From NCBI RefSeq assembly GCF_000378225.1, contig NZ_KB905146.1, positions 1-64,000 on the forward strand: a stretch of 64,000 nt of DNA, given 5' to 3'. The DNA is from Methylophilus methylotrophus DSM 46235 = ATCC 53528 (lineage in GTDB: Bacteria; Pseudomonadota; Gammaproteobacteria; Burkholderiales; Methylophilaceae). Below are positions 56,329 through 64,000 of the stretch, one piece after another. The notes under the pieces were generated by a model that saw only the letters and a list, made by a program, of their open reading frames with translations, was not told the DNA's origin and did not search any database. How positions within the stretch are numbered: position 1 is the stretch's first letter; each line of letters begins with the position of its first letter. Made by a program: the position numbers and the translations under genes.

Positions 56329-57321
56329 ATGTCAGCAGCAGTCCGTTACCTTAAAGTGATCTGTAGCGACGACCACTTGTGCAACATGGACAATTCCCCT
56401 CCCAACGATAGCGACACCTACAAAACACTCCTAGAATCCACCAAGGCTATTCCGTGGAAAATAGACTGGGCCAGCAAGCAATTCACCTATATCGGCCCTC
56501 AGATTGAACCTTTATTAGGCTGGGCGCCAGAGAGCTGGCAATCTGTTGAAGACTGGGTCGCGCGCATTCATGAAGAAGACCGTGAGCGTGTATTTAATTT
56601 CTGTGTGCAGCAGTCCCTCCAGGGTTTAGACCATGAAGCAGACTACAAGGCACTGGCGGCCGATGGCAGTTATGTGTGGATCCGCGACGTGGTGCATGTC
56701 ATACGCACGCCAGGTGGCGAACCGGAAGCCCTGATCGGTTTCATGTTTGATATCAGCGAACGCAAAAAAACCGAAGAGCAGCTGCTGAACATGCAAAAAC
56801 AGCTGGAAGAACTTTCGTACAAAGATGGCCTCACCGGGGTTGCCAATCGCCGAATGTTTGATACCGTGCTTGAACGCGAATGGCTGGAAGCCAGGCAGCA
56901 TCAACAACCGCTGTCACTGATCATGATAGATATCGACTACTTCAAGCAGTACAACGACTTTTACGGGCACTTGCAGGGGGATGAAGTGCTAAAGCAGGTG
57001 GCGAAAACCCTGTCTCACGCCGGTGTACGGGCCAGGGATTTTTTTGCGCGATTTGGCGGTGAGGAATTTGCACTGATCTTACCTGAGACCAATGCGCTTT
57101 CAGCAAGCAAAATTGCCGAGCGCTGCCGCAACCTGGTGTTTAAGGCGCAGATTCCGCATGCCAAATCTGAAATCAGCCAGATACTGACGATTAGTGCCGG
57201 TGCTGGCAGTATGACGCCCGGGCCCACCGATGACCTTAAAGCATTTGTTGAGTCGGTAGATGCGCTGATGTATCAGGCCAAACACGACGGCCGCAACCGT
57301 ATCGTGGTGAAAAGCACCTGA
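56329..57321 (+). CDS. PAS-GGDEF diguanylate cyclase
   Basis: 330-residue cytoplasmic enzyme that makes cyclic di-GMP. PAS3-type fold at about 35-150 (FTYIGPQIEPLLGWAPESW, WIRDVVHVIRTPGGEPEALIGFMFDISERK), coiled linker, then GGDEF domain: DGLTGVANRRMFD, MIDIDYFKQYND, RARDFFARFGGEEFALIL. GGEEF is the active form, and RxxD five residues upstream is an inhibitory I-site, so product feedback is expected. No membrane helix. Start is uncertain: ATG 56329 or 56386 (MDNSPP); neither has a good ribosome site. Confidence 0.92.
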   Translation: MSAAVRYLKVICSDDHLCNMDNSPPNDSDTYKTLLESTKAIPWKIDWASKQFTYIGPQIEPLLGWAPESWQSVEDWVARIHEEDRERVFNFCVQQSLQGLDHEADYKALAADGSYVWIRDVVHVIRTPGGEPEALIGFMFDISERKKTEEQLLNMQKQLEELSYKDGLTGVANRRMFDTVLEREWLEARQHQQPLSLIMIDIDYFKQYNDFYGHLQGDEVLKQVAKTLSHAGVRARDFFARFGGEEFALILPETNALSASKIAERCRNLVFKAQIPHAKSEISQILTISAGAGSMTPGPTDDLKAFVESVDALMYQAKHDGRNRIVVKST

Positions 57322-57339
57322 CCCAAGTTTGCTGGGCAC

Positions 57340-58560
57340 TTAATGCGTTAAGCGAAGTGCAGACTGTATCGCGTGTATACGGGCTTCTGCAACAGACTGT
57401 TTGATATGTGCCGGGGAATGGCATGTCTTTGCAATGGCGCCTGCATCTACCGTCCCCGCCGCTTGCAAGGCGGCTGACAGGTGCTGGGCATCGTCTAAAG
57501 GACAATTTTGCAGTCCCAGGCGGCCACGGCTATCGCATTCGCATGCCAGTAAAAAGTCCTCGAAGCGCCCACGCTGGCGAAACGCATCCAGTTCTTCCAG
57601 AAACTGCAGCAAGGTGCTGGCTTTCATTTGCCGGGCGGCATGTAGTTTGCCATGGTATTTGGCCACCACCAGGGCCAAGTCCTTACAATCATTTGGCACA
57701 CGCAGGCGGGCAACCACCTCACGTATCAGGCCCACACTGCGCAATTCATGGCCGATATGGCGCGGCAGTACATCAGCGGGCGTCGTGCCCTTGCCCAAGT
57801 CGTGCGTGAGTGCGGCAAAGCGTACTGGCAAGCTGTAGCCTTGTGTCGCAGCATAATCAATCACCATCATGACATGAATGCCGGTATCAATTTCGGGATG
57901 GTAAGTGGCGGTTTGTGGCACGCCCCACAAGCGATTAAGTTCAGGCAATATCACCTGTAACGCGCCACACTCTCGCAGCATTTCAAACATGCGGCTAGGT
58001 TGCTTTTCCATCAGCCCTTTGGCAATCTCCTGCCAGACCCGTTCAGGAACTAGCGCATCCACTTCACCAGCAGCAACCATGCTGCGCATCAGCGCCAGGG
58101 TTTCAGGTGCCACTGAAAAATCTGTGAACCGTGCAAGAAAACGGCCTGCGCGCAATATGCGTACAGGATCTTCACTAAAGGCCTCGGTCACATGGCGTAA
58201 TGTTTTTTTCTGAATATCAGCCTGACCGTGAAATGGATCGATCAGGCTGCCATCTTCAGCCTGGGCAATCGCATTGATGGTGAAATCGCGGCGGGCAAGG
58301 TCTTCTTCCAACGTGACCTGGGGATCGGCATACACGCTAAACCCTTTATAGCCTTTCGCGGTTTTGCGCTCGGTACGGGCAAGTGCGTATTCCTGCTGGG
58401 TGTGTGGGTGCAGAAACACTGGGAAATCCTTACCTACAGGCCGGTAACCGGCTGCTACCATCTGATCCGGCGTGGCACCGACAACCACATAATCCCGATC
58501 CTTGACCGGCAGGCCAAGCAGGCTATCGCGTACAGCGCCTCCTACCTGATAAATCTGCAT
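57340..58560 (-). CDS. cca: Multifunctional CCA-adding enzyme
   Basis: 406-residue class II tRNA nucleotidyltransferase (EC 2.7.7.72). Nucleotidyl motif YQVGGAVRDSLLGLPVKDRDYVV, LARRDFTINAIA, RILRAGRFLARF, then a C-terminal HD phosphohydrolase domain (FAALTHDLGKGTTP) present in the multifunctional proteobacterial form. Builds or repairs tRNA 3' CCA ends. It lies 17 bases after the NDUFA9-like gene. Confidence 0.95.
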   Translation of the reverse strand: MQIYQVGGAVRDSLLGLPVKDRDYVVVGATPDQMVAAGYRPVGKDFPVFLHPHTQQEYALARTERKTAKGYKGFSVYADPQVTLEEDLARRDFTINAIAQAEDGSLIDPFHGQADIQKKTLRHVTEAFSEDPVRILRAGRFLARFTDFSVAPETLALMRSMVAAGEVDALVPERVWQEIAKGLMEKQPSRMFEMLRECGALQVILPELNRLWGVPQTATYHPEIDTGIHVMMVIDYAATQGYSLPVRFAALTHDLGKGTTPADVLPRHIGHELRSVGLIREVVARLRVPNDCKDLALVVAKYHGKLHAARQMKASTLLQFLEELDAFRQRGRFEDFLLACECDSRGRLGLQNCPLDDAQHLSAALQAAGTVDAGAIAKTCHSPAHIKQSVAEARIHAIQSALRLTH

Positions 58561-58577
58561 GGCGGAACGAGTGGCGC

Positions 58578-59540
58578 TTAGCGCCTGGCGTTAATGACTC
58601 GGCCAGCTGCGGCACGGAAATGGTCGTAGGCACCGCGAGGATTGTTTTTGACCAGATAGCCGGAAATGACCGCAAACATATCGGTGGGTACCACGCATAG
58701 TTCATTGGCCATCGGTTGCTGGCAGACATTATCTACCTGCATGGATTTGACGTTATCGCGGGAAATCAGCTTGATCGGCAGCAACTGCATAAAGCTGCCT
58801 TGCAATAGAGACATCCTGAGGCTCAGGCCGATGATGGGTCGCTGGACATGAATGGTTTTCATGACCGCTTCCATGATTTGCTGCAAGGTCATGATCGCTG
58901 GCCCACCCAGTTCATAGATTCTTCCGTAGGTCGCTGGTTCATCCACCGCATTCACCATGGCTGCAGCCACATCTTCTACCCAGATCGGCTGGAATTTGGC
59001 TTGTGGCATGGCCAATACCAGCACAGGAATCCACTGGATCAGTTTGGCAAACAGGTTGATAAAGCGGTCACGCGTACCAAAAATCACCGATGGCCTGAAA
59101 ATCGTGACATTGAGTTTCTTGCTGTACTCCATCACTGCCTGGTCACCTGCCGCCTTGCTACGCAGGTACTCACTGGGCGCGCTGGCCGAGGCTTGCAATG
59201 CACTCATGTGTAACAAGCGTGAGATGCCCAATTCTTCACACAGCTGTGCCACGCGGCGCGGAAACTGGTGATGCATTTGCTCAAAGCCGTTATCACGTGT
59301 TTGATGCAGGATACCGATCAAGTTGATGACAACATCGCTGCCTTGTAATTGCGTTTTCAAGGCGGCATGGTCATGGATATCACATTCGACCACTTGCACC
59401 TTGGGCAACAGGATCAGGTGTTTGGCCTGCTCACGCCTGCGCGTCAGCACCTTGACTTTGTAGCCGGCCTGGTCCAGCCTGGCAACCACACTACTGCCTA
59501 CAAAACCGCTACCACCTAATACAGTCACTGTCTTCATCAT
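58578..59540 (-). CDS. NDUFA9-like NAD(P)-binding protein
   Basis: 320-residue atypical SDR of the complex I NDUFA9 subunit family. TVTVLGGSGFVGSSVVARL is the Rossmann motif; VINLIGIL and FQPIWVEDVAAAMVNA are family blocks. Bacterial members are soluble and of unknown role, possibly quinone-related. ATG 59540 has GGAATAAGC before it; the codon at 59564 lacks such a site. Confidence 0.88.
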   Translation of the reverse strand: MMKTVTVLGGSGFVGSSVVARLDQAGYKVKVLTRRREQAKHLILLPKVQVVECDIHDHAALKTQLQGSDVVINLIGILHQTRDNGFEQMHHQFPRRVAQLCEELGISRLLHMSALQASASAPSEYLRSKAAGDQAVMEYSKKLNVTIFRPSVIFGTRDRFINLFAKLIQWIPVLVLAMPQAKFQPIWVEDVAAAMVNAVDEPATYGRIYELGGPAIMTLQQIMEAVMKTIHVQRPIIGLSLRMSLLQGSFMQLLPIKLISRDNVKSMQVDNVCQQPMANELCVVPTDMFAVISGYLVKNNPRGAYDHFRAAAGRVINARR

Positions 59541-59734
59541 GCTTATTCCTGATACGTCTTGCAATGGTTTCTATTGTACCAAAATACCGAGAAGGCTCTT
59601 CTATAAACTCAACTTCCGTCGCGATACAGGGTTGCTCAGCTAGTGGGTTAGGCAGGCAATGCGTGAAACACATGCTCGCCAATTTTTTAATCGCGCCTTG
59701 TCTGCCTTGCCTTAGCCACTTGAATTCATAGAAG

Positions 59735-61714
59735 CTACTCTTGCTCCGAAATAACGATGGTCGTCGTCACATTTTCCACCTCAGCGACCGCACGGGCGGG
59801 AATAACCCCCAGCCGCTTTTTAAGTGTCAGCATGGGCAGTCCCAGCCTTGGTGCATACATATGTGCATTGGCTAGTACTTTTTTGACATAATTGCGTGTT
59901 TCACTGAACGGGATGGTTTCGGCATAAATGGCACCTTCGAGCGGGGTATTAGCGGCCCAACGACGCGCACGGCTGGGTCCCGCATTGTAGGCAGCGGTGG
60001 CCATGACTTCCTGGCCGTTAAAAGTATCCAGCGTATAGCGCATGTAATACGTCCCCAGGTTCACGTTAGTATCAATATCATGCAGCATGCCATCATGATA
60101 GCCATTCAACCCGAGTTTTTTGGCAATCCATTTGGCTGTGGCTGGCATCACCTGCATGAGGCCCCCAGCACCAACGGAAGATTTGGCATAATGCATGAAC
60201 CGGCTTTCCTGGCGGATAATGCCATAAACCCAGGCCTCATCAATCGCGCGGCTGCGTGAAGCCTTTTGCAGGTAATCGCGGTATGGCGTGGGGTAACGCA
60301 ATTCAAAATTATGTGTACGGCTGGTTTTGTCGGCGGCCAGCACGGCCAGGTCATACCAGCCTTTGAGCAAGGCATATTGTGCCGCGACAATACGCGTAGG
60401 ATCGTCCAGCGCCTCTAGCAAATACATCCACTCCAGCCGGGCTTCATAGCGCGCATCTGCATCAAATAGCGCTTCCATACGCTTGATGACAGGCTGCCTG
60501 GCAAACTGGCGCACATCTTCATCTGCAGGCTGGTAAGTCACCATAGGCTCCCCTGCCACCGGCCCCAAGTCTTCAGCCGCCAGCCAGCCATAAAAATGCC
60601 GCTCTTGTGACAACTTGGCCAGTATCTGGTTGGCATCCGCCATCTGTCCTTTGGCAATCAGCGCACGGGCTTTCCAGTAACGCCAGGCAGCCTCTTCGGC
60701 CAATACGGCAGGCATGTCATTAATGACTTTAAGTAAGCGCTCCCAATCCTGCTGGCGCAAGGCGCTGCGAGCATACCATTCCCACTGCTCGCTGCTGAGT
60801 ATGGATGCATTCACGCGGTTAAACCCTTGCAAGGCTTCTGGTTCGTGTTTGCGTGCCGCTTCTAGCGCGATATACGCCTGGGCGAGTTGCTTTTCTTCGT
60901 TATCCAGCAAGACGCTATACTTCTGGTAACTGGCCTTTGCCACATTGATATCTGCTTTGGCCTGGCGATGTATGGCATATAAATACAGTGCACGGCTATA
61001 GGCAGAGCGTTGCTGGATATTTCCCTTCTTAAGAGCCAGTGCCGGATTCTGCGCCATCTCATCAATTTGTTTGAATATGCCAGCATCGGTTTTGCTGCTA
61101 CGCTTGGCCAGCACCTTGGCCAGGCCGGTTTTATTACTAAACAAAGCATCTCTGTAAAGGGTAAGCAACAGTTTTTCGTCGAGCACGCCCACCTGCTGCA
61201 AGGCCTCCATCATGCCCTGGCAATCCGCTGGTAAATCCTTGCCGTCCAGCAGCAATTTTTTGCCATCTTCATAGGCATTGGGATCATCCAGCGCGATCCC
61301 TGCCTGCACCTGATAGCACTGGTTACCTAAATCATTGAAGCTGTAATACATCGGGATTTGCGCCCGCACTTCCACAAACTGGTCCCAAAACTGCACACGT
61401 CCCAGGCGCTTCAGCCACAGCTCCCGCACACGTTGCGAGAGCAGGGATTCGTTGTTTTCCTGTAAAAAAGCCTGTACCTGGTCATAAGAAAGCTGATCCA
61501 GGGTCAGAATCATTTGCCAGTATTGCAGATAAGGTAATAGCGGGGAACGACGTTGCCTGAGCGTTTCGGTGGCTTCAACCAGTTGCGGCAGGTTTCTACT
61601 CTGATAAGCCTGCTTTGCCTGCACGTAGACTTCGCTATCTCCAGCAAACACTGACCTGGTCATCGCCAGCAGGCAAGCAGCAAGAACGAGGAGGGAATTG
61701 AGTTTAGTCTTCAT
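59735..61714 (-). CDS. slt: Soluble lytic murein transglycosylase
   Basis: 659-residue periplasmic Slt70-type enzyme cleaving glycan strands to 1,6-anhydro-muropeptides. Signal peptide LNSLLVLAACLLAMTRSVFA; long alpha-superhelical U-domain (about 30-460); C-terminal SLT domain with catalytic Glu in YGIIRQESRFMHYAKSS and GAGGLMQVMPATAKWIAKKL, then NLGTYYMRYTLDTF and ATAAYNAGPSRARRW. ATG 61714 gives a clean signal peptide; 61747 does not. Confidence 0.93.
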   Translation of the reverse strand: MKTKLNSLLVLAACLLAMTRSVFAGDSEVYVQAKQAYQSRNLPQLVEATETLRQRRSPLLPYLQYWQMILTLDQLSYDQVQAFLQENNESLLSQRVRELWLKRLGRVQFWDQFVEVRAQIPMYYSFNDLGNQCYQVQAGIALDDPNAYEDGKKLLLDGKDLPADCQGMMEALQQVGVLDEKLLLTLYRDALFSNKTGLAKVLAKRSSKTDAGIFKQIDEMAQNPALALKKGNIQQRSAYSRALYLYAIHRQAKADINVAKASYQKYSVLLDNEEKQLAQAYIALEAARKHEPEALQGFNRVNASILSSEQWEWYARSALRQQDWERLLKVINDMPAVLAEEAAWRYWKARALIAKGQMADANQILAKLSQERHFYGWLAAEDLGPVAGEPMVTYQPADEDVRQFARQPVIKRMEALFDADARYEARLEWMYLLEALDDPTRIVAAQYALLKGWYDLAVLAADKTSRTHNFELRYPTPYRDYLQKASRSRAIDEAWVYGIIRQESRFMHYAKSSVGAGGLMQVMPATAKWIAKKLGLNGYHDGMLHDIDTNVNLGTYYMRYTLDTFNGQEVMATAAYNAGPSRARRWAANTPLEGAIYAETIPFSETRNYVKKVLANAHMYAPRLGLPMLTLKKRLGVIPARAVAEVENVTTTIVISEQE

Positions 61715-61747
61715 GCGCCAACAACCACGTGCATCACGTGAGGACAA

Positions 61748-61930
61748 TCAAATTCTGGCCAAGCGACTCAGAAAGAAAAACAGCAACAGCAGTAGGATAA
61801 CCACAAAACCGCCACGCCAGACCATTTTAAGCCAGCGCCAGTAACGTGGCTGGCCTGTTTGCCACCCCAATAGCCCCAACACCAGGGTGCTGATCACTAA
61901 GACTGCAAATAAAATACGTATCCACCACAT
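61748..61930 (-). CDS. Small two-helix membrane protein, 60 residues
   Basis: Two hydrophobic helices (IRILFAVLVISTLVLGLLGW and GGFVVILLLLLFFFLSRL) joined by a basic, Trp-rich loop (QPRYWRWLKMVWR). No family recognised. It lies between lpxC and slt, 19 bases from lpxC, so it belongs to the same unit. Confidence 0.7.
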   Translation of the reverse strand: MWWIRILFAVLVISTLVLGLLGWQTGQPRYWRWLKMVWRGGFVVILLLLLFFFLSRLARI

Positions 61931-61949
61931 AGACGCAATCTACCCGGGC

Positions 61950-62885
61950 TTACACTGGCAACAAGGGTGCCGGGTTAAAGTATTCGCGCTGCTTAAGGAA
62001 GCCCACCGGCGCTTGGGCATCATTATCAAACGTGCAATATTCCCAGGCAGAATCATCGGCCAGCAGTGCACGCAACAACTGGTTATTCAGTGCATGTCCG
62101 GACTTGAAAGCCGTAAACTGGCCAATAATGGGATATCCAAGGATATAAAGATCGCCAATGGCATCTAATACTTTATGTTTGGCAAACTCGTCGTCGTAAC
62201 GCAAGCCACCGCCATTCAATACTTTGTATTCATCGAGCACAATCGCATTGTCCAGGCTACCACCTTTAGCCAAGCCATTCGCACGGAGGTATTCCACCTC
62301 GTGCATAAAACCAAAGGTACGGGCACGACTGATCTCATCAACATAGCTCTGGCTATCGTAATCAATGGTCACAGTTTTGCCTGAAAACTCGAATACAGGG
62401 TGTGCAAAATCAATGGTAAATTCGGCTTTAAAGCCATGATGCGGTGTAAATTTTGCCCATTTATCACCGTCTTGTACTTCTACCGGCTTGAGGATGCGCA
62501 CAAACTTCTTGGGCGCGTCCAATTCTGCCAGTCCGGCCGTTTGTAACAGATAAATAAACGGCCCCGAACTGCCATCCATGATAGGCACTTCAGCAGCCGT
62601 CAGCTCTATCAGTACATTGTCTACCCCCAGACCGGCGAGGGCAGACATTAAATGCTCCACGGTAGCAACGCGCGCCCCTGAAAACTCTAGGGCGGAGCTC
62701 AGGCGGGTATCGTTCACTGCCGTCGGGGCGACCCGCATGGCAGGCGTGTCGGGCAAATCGACACGCTGGAACACGACACCATGATCGGCGGGCGCAGGCT
62801 TGAGCGTCAGCGTGACCTTTTCACCGCTGTGCAGCCCAACGCCGGTGGCGCTGATCGTTTGTTTAAGCGTGCGTTGCTTTAACAT
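61950..62885 (-). CDS. lpxC: UDP-3-O-acyl-N-acetylglucosamine deacetylase
   Basis: 311-residue zinc amidase (EC 3.5.1.108), committed step of lipid A synthesis. N-terminal [18 protein letters not shown]; zinc His in [21 protein letters not shown]; and [20 protein letters not shown] with further metal ligands (HxxxD). It follows ftsZ, as in the 3' end of many dcw clusters. A palindrome-embedded -10 box lies just upstream. Confidence 0.95.
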   Translation of the reverse strand: MLKQRTLKQTISATGVGLHSGEKVTLTLKPAPADHGVVFQRVDLPDTPAMRVAPTAVNDTRLSSALEFSGARVATVEHLMSALAGLGVDNVLIELTAAEVPIMDGSSGPFIYLLQTAGLAELDAPKKFVRILKPVEVQDGDKWAKFTPHHGFKAEFTIDFAHPVFEFSGKTVTIDYDSQSYVDEISRARTFGFMHEVEYLRANGLAKGGSLDNAIVLDEYKVLNGGGLRYDDEFAKHKVLDAIGDLYILGYPIIGQFTAFKSGHALNNQLLRALLADDSAWEYCTFDNDAQAPVGFLKQREYFNPAPLLPV

Positions 62886-62904
62886 GGTTTTCTCTGTATT
62901 AACT

Positions 62905-62928
62905 GATTGGCTCCATTATAAGCCAATC
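62905..62928 (-). promoter_or_regulatory. Candidate lpxC promoter with -10 box in a palindrome
   Basis: GATTGGCT (62905-62912) and AGCCAATC (62921-62928) are perfect inverted arms. On the minus strand the loop reads TATAATGG, a consensus -10 (62915-62920). No strong -35 is seen. The same structure could act as a weak attenuating hairpin in ftsZ readthrough mRNA. Confidence 0.5.
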
Positions 62929-62971
62929 TCTTTAGTTACTAATCATTCACTGGCCAATCAAGGCCGGTGAA

Positions 62972-64000
62972 TTAATCAGCCTGTTTACGCAAAAACGCTG
63001 GGATATCATATTCTTCAATCCCGGAGTTTTTCATGGCTTCTACCTGCGCGCGACGGCTGTTGCTGGTAAATACGGCTGGCTCATCTTCTTCTACTGCACT
63101 GAAGATAGGCTGGTTAGTCGTACCATCACGCAATGTTGTCATCACTTTCAGCTCAGGTTTAGCCTGGCGTTTACCCAGTGAGCCGTTCAAACCAGTGGCT
63201 ACCATGGTCACGCGCAGGTTGTCACCCATGCTTTCATCCATCACATTACCTACGATCACGGTCGCATCTTCTGCGGTGAACTCTTTAATGGTGTTCATCA
63301 CATCATAGTACTCACGCATCTTGAAGCTGCCGCTGGCACTGATGTTGACCAGCACGCCACGCGCGTTCGCCAGGTTCACATCTTCCAGCAATGGGCTGGC
63401 AACCGCTTGTTCGGCTGCGATACGTGCACGGTTAGGACCACTGGCTTCAGCGGATCCCATCATCGCCATGCCCATTTCAGACATCACAGTACGTACGTCG
63501 GCAAAGTCGACGTTGACCAGGCCTGGGCAGTTGATGATCTCGGCAATGCCGGACACGGCATTATGCAATACATCGTTGGCGGCACGGTAAGCTTCTACCA
63601 CGGTCACATCTTCACCCAATACGTCCATCAGCTTCTCGTTAGGGATAACGATAAGAGAGTCCACATATTGTGAAAGTTCTTCCAAGCCTTCCTGTGCAAC
63701 CTTGGCGCGCTTGCCTTCGAATGAGAATGGCTTGGTCACCACTGCCACGGTCAGGATGCCCATTTCACGCGCGACTTCAGCAATGATCGGTGCGGCACCG
63801 GTACCGGTACCACCACCCATGCCTGCCGTAATAAACAGCATGTCAGCACCGTCTATGGTTTCAGCAATGCTGTCACGGTCTTCCAAAGCAGCTTCGCGGC
63901 CGATTTCAGGCTTGGCACCAGCGCCCAGGCCTTTGGTAATATCAGAACCAATTTGCAGCACCACCTTGGCATGACTCTTCTTCAAAGCCTGCATGTCGGT
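62972..64000 (-). CDS. ftsZ: Cell division protein FtsZ (5' end outside window)
   Basis: 343 residues of the tubulin-like GTPase, entering at NTDMQALKKSHAKV after the missing N-terminus. Tubulin signature GGGTGTGAAPIIAEVAR, T7-loop NVDFADVRTVMSEMG (NxDFADV synergy loop), and the C-terminal partner peptide (EEYDIPAFLRKQAD). It polymerises into the Z ring and is the target of SlmA. Confidence 0.96.
   Translation of the reverse strand, partial: TDMQALKKSHAKVVLQIGSDITKGLGAGAKPEIGREAALEDRDSIAETIDGADMLFITAGMGGGTGTGAAPIIAEVAREMGILTVAVVTKPFSFEGKRAKVAQEGLEELSQYVDSLIVIPNEKLMDVLGEDVTVVEAYRAANDVLHNAVSGIAEIINCPGLVNVDFADVRTVMSEMGMAMMGSAEASGPNRARIAAEQAVASPLLEDVNLANARGVLVNISASGSFKMREYYDVMNTIKEFTAEDATVIVGNVMDESMGDNLRVTMVATGLNGSLGKRQAKPELKVMTTLRDGTTNQPIFSAVEEDEPAVFTSNSRRAQVEAMKNSGIEEYDIPAFLRKQAD

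Overview
The window looks like chromosome of a methylotrophic betaproteobacterium of the Methylophilaceae (Methylophilus-like). This is inferred from gene content and protein style: a formaldehyde-activating-enzyme (Fae) paralogue, transketolase, an azurin, the ftsZ-lpxC order, and DUF2788 and SlmA proteins. No rRNA, tRNA or CRISPR array was seen.

Layout. 1-380 is the right end of an IS481-type insertion sequence. 499-2336 is a lone GspE/PilB-type secretion ATPase behind a near-consensus sigma-54 promoter. 2355-6997 (minus) is a MacA/MacB/ATPase/outer-membrane-factor tripartite efflux operon. 7185-28486 (minus) is a long iron and heme acquisition region of four or five operons. Four 19-bp Fur-box-like palindromes sit in front of: (a) a TonB receptor + PKHD hydroxylase (PiuC-like) + FMN alpha-hydroxyacid oxidase + PepSY protein + cytochrome b561 operon; (b) two siderophore receptors + a PepSY membrane protein; (c) hugZ-hmuSTUV; (d) a small unknown gene followed by a cysteine-free ribosomal protein S4 paralogue, hemP, tonB-exbB-exbD, a PepSY membrane protein and a small membrane protein. 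An azurin gene lies between (c) and (d).

28618-33130 (plus) holds ilvI-ilvH-ilvC and psd, ending in a bidirectional terminator shared with pepN (minus). 35760-38420 is a small patchwork: a HigA-type antitoxin preceded by a non-HigB small ORF and a palindromic operator, two small hypothetical genes, a decayed yefM-yoeB toxin-antitoxin pair, an intact phnA and a decayed phnA copy. 38418-40094 holds two transglutaminase-like genes; then come transketolase (minus), a Fae paralogue without the usual catalytic histidine segment (plus) and a Gfo/Idh/MocA oxidoreductase (minus). 44289-47322 is a nitric-oxide defence locus (hmp, nsrR, divergent nnrS) with a perfect 21-bp palindrome in front of hmp.

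47326-57321 is mostly housekeeping on the plus strand: rsmE, an AEC permease, cfa, an unusual fusion of an XRE-type helix-turn-helix to N-acetylglutamate synthase (ArgA), argB, a GST, a HAD nucleotidase, slmA, a DUF2788 protein and a PAS-GGDEF diguanylate cyclase. 57340-64000 (minus) contains ftsZ (5' end outside the window), lpxC, a small membrane protein, slt, an NDUFA9-like protein and cca.

The best candidates for something new are the HTH-ArgA fusion with a palindrome-rich upstream region, the S4 paralogue in an apparently Fur-controlled heme/TonB operon, and the receptor-PiuC-FMN oxidase-PepSY-cytochrome b561 operon as a possible iron-release pathway.
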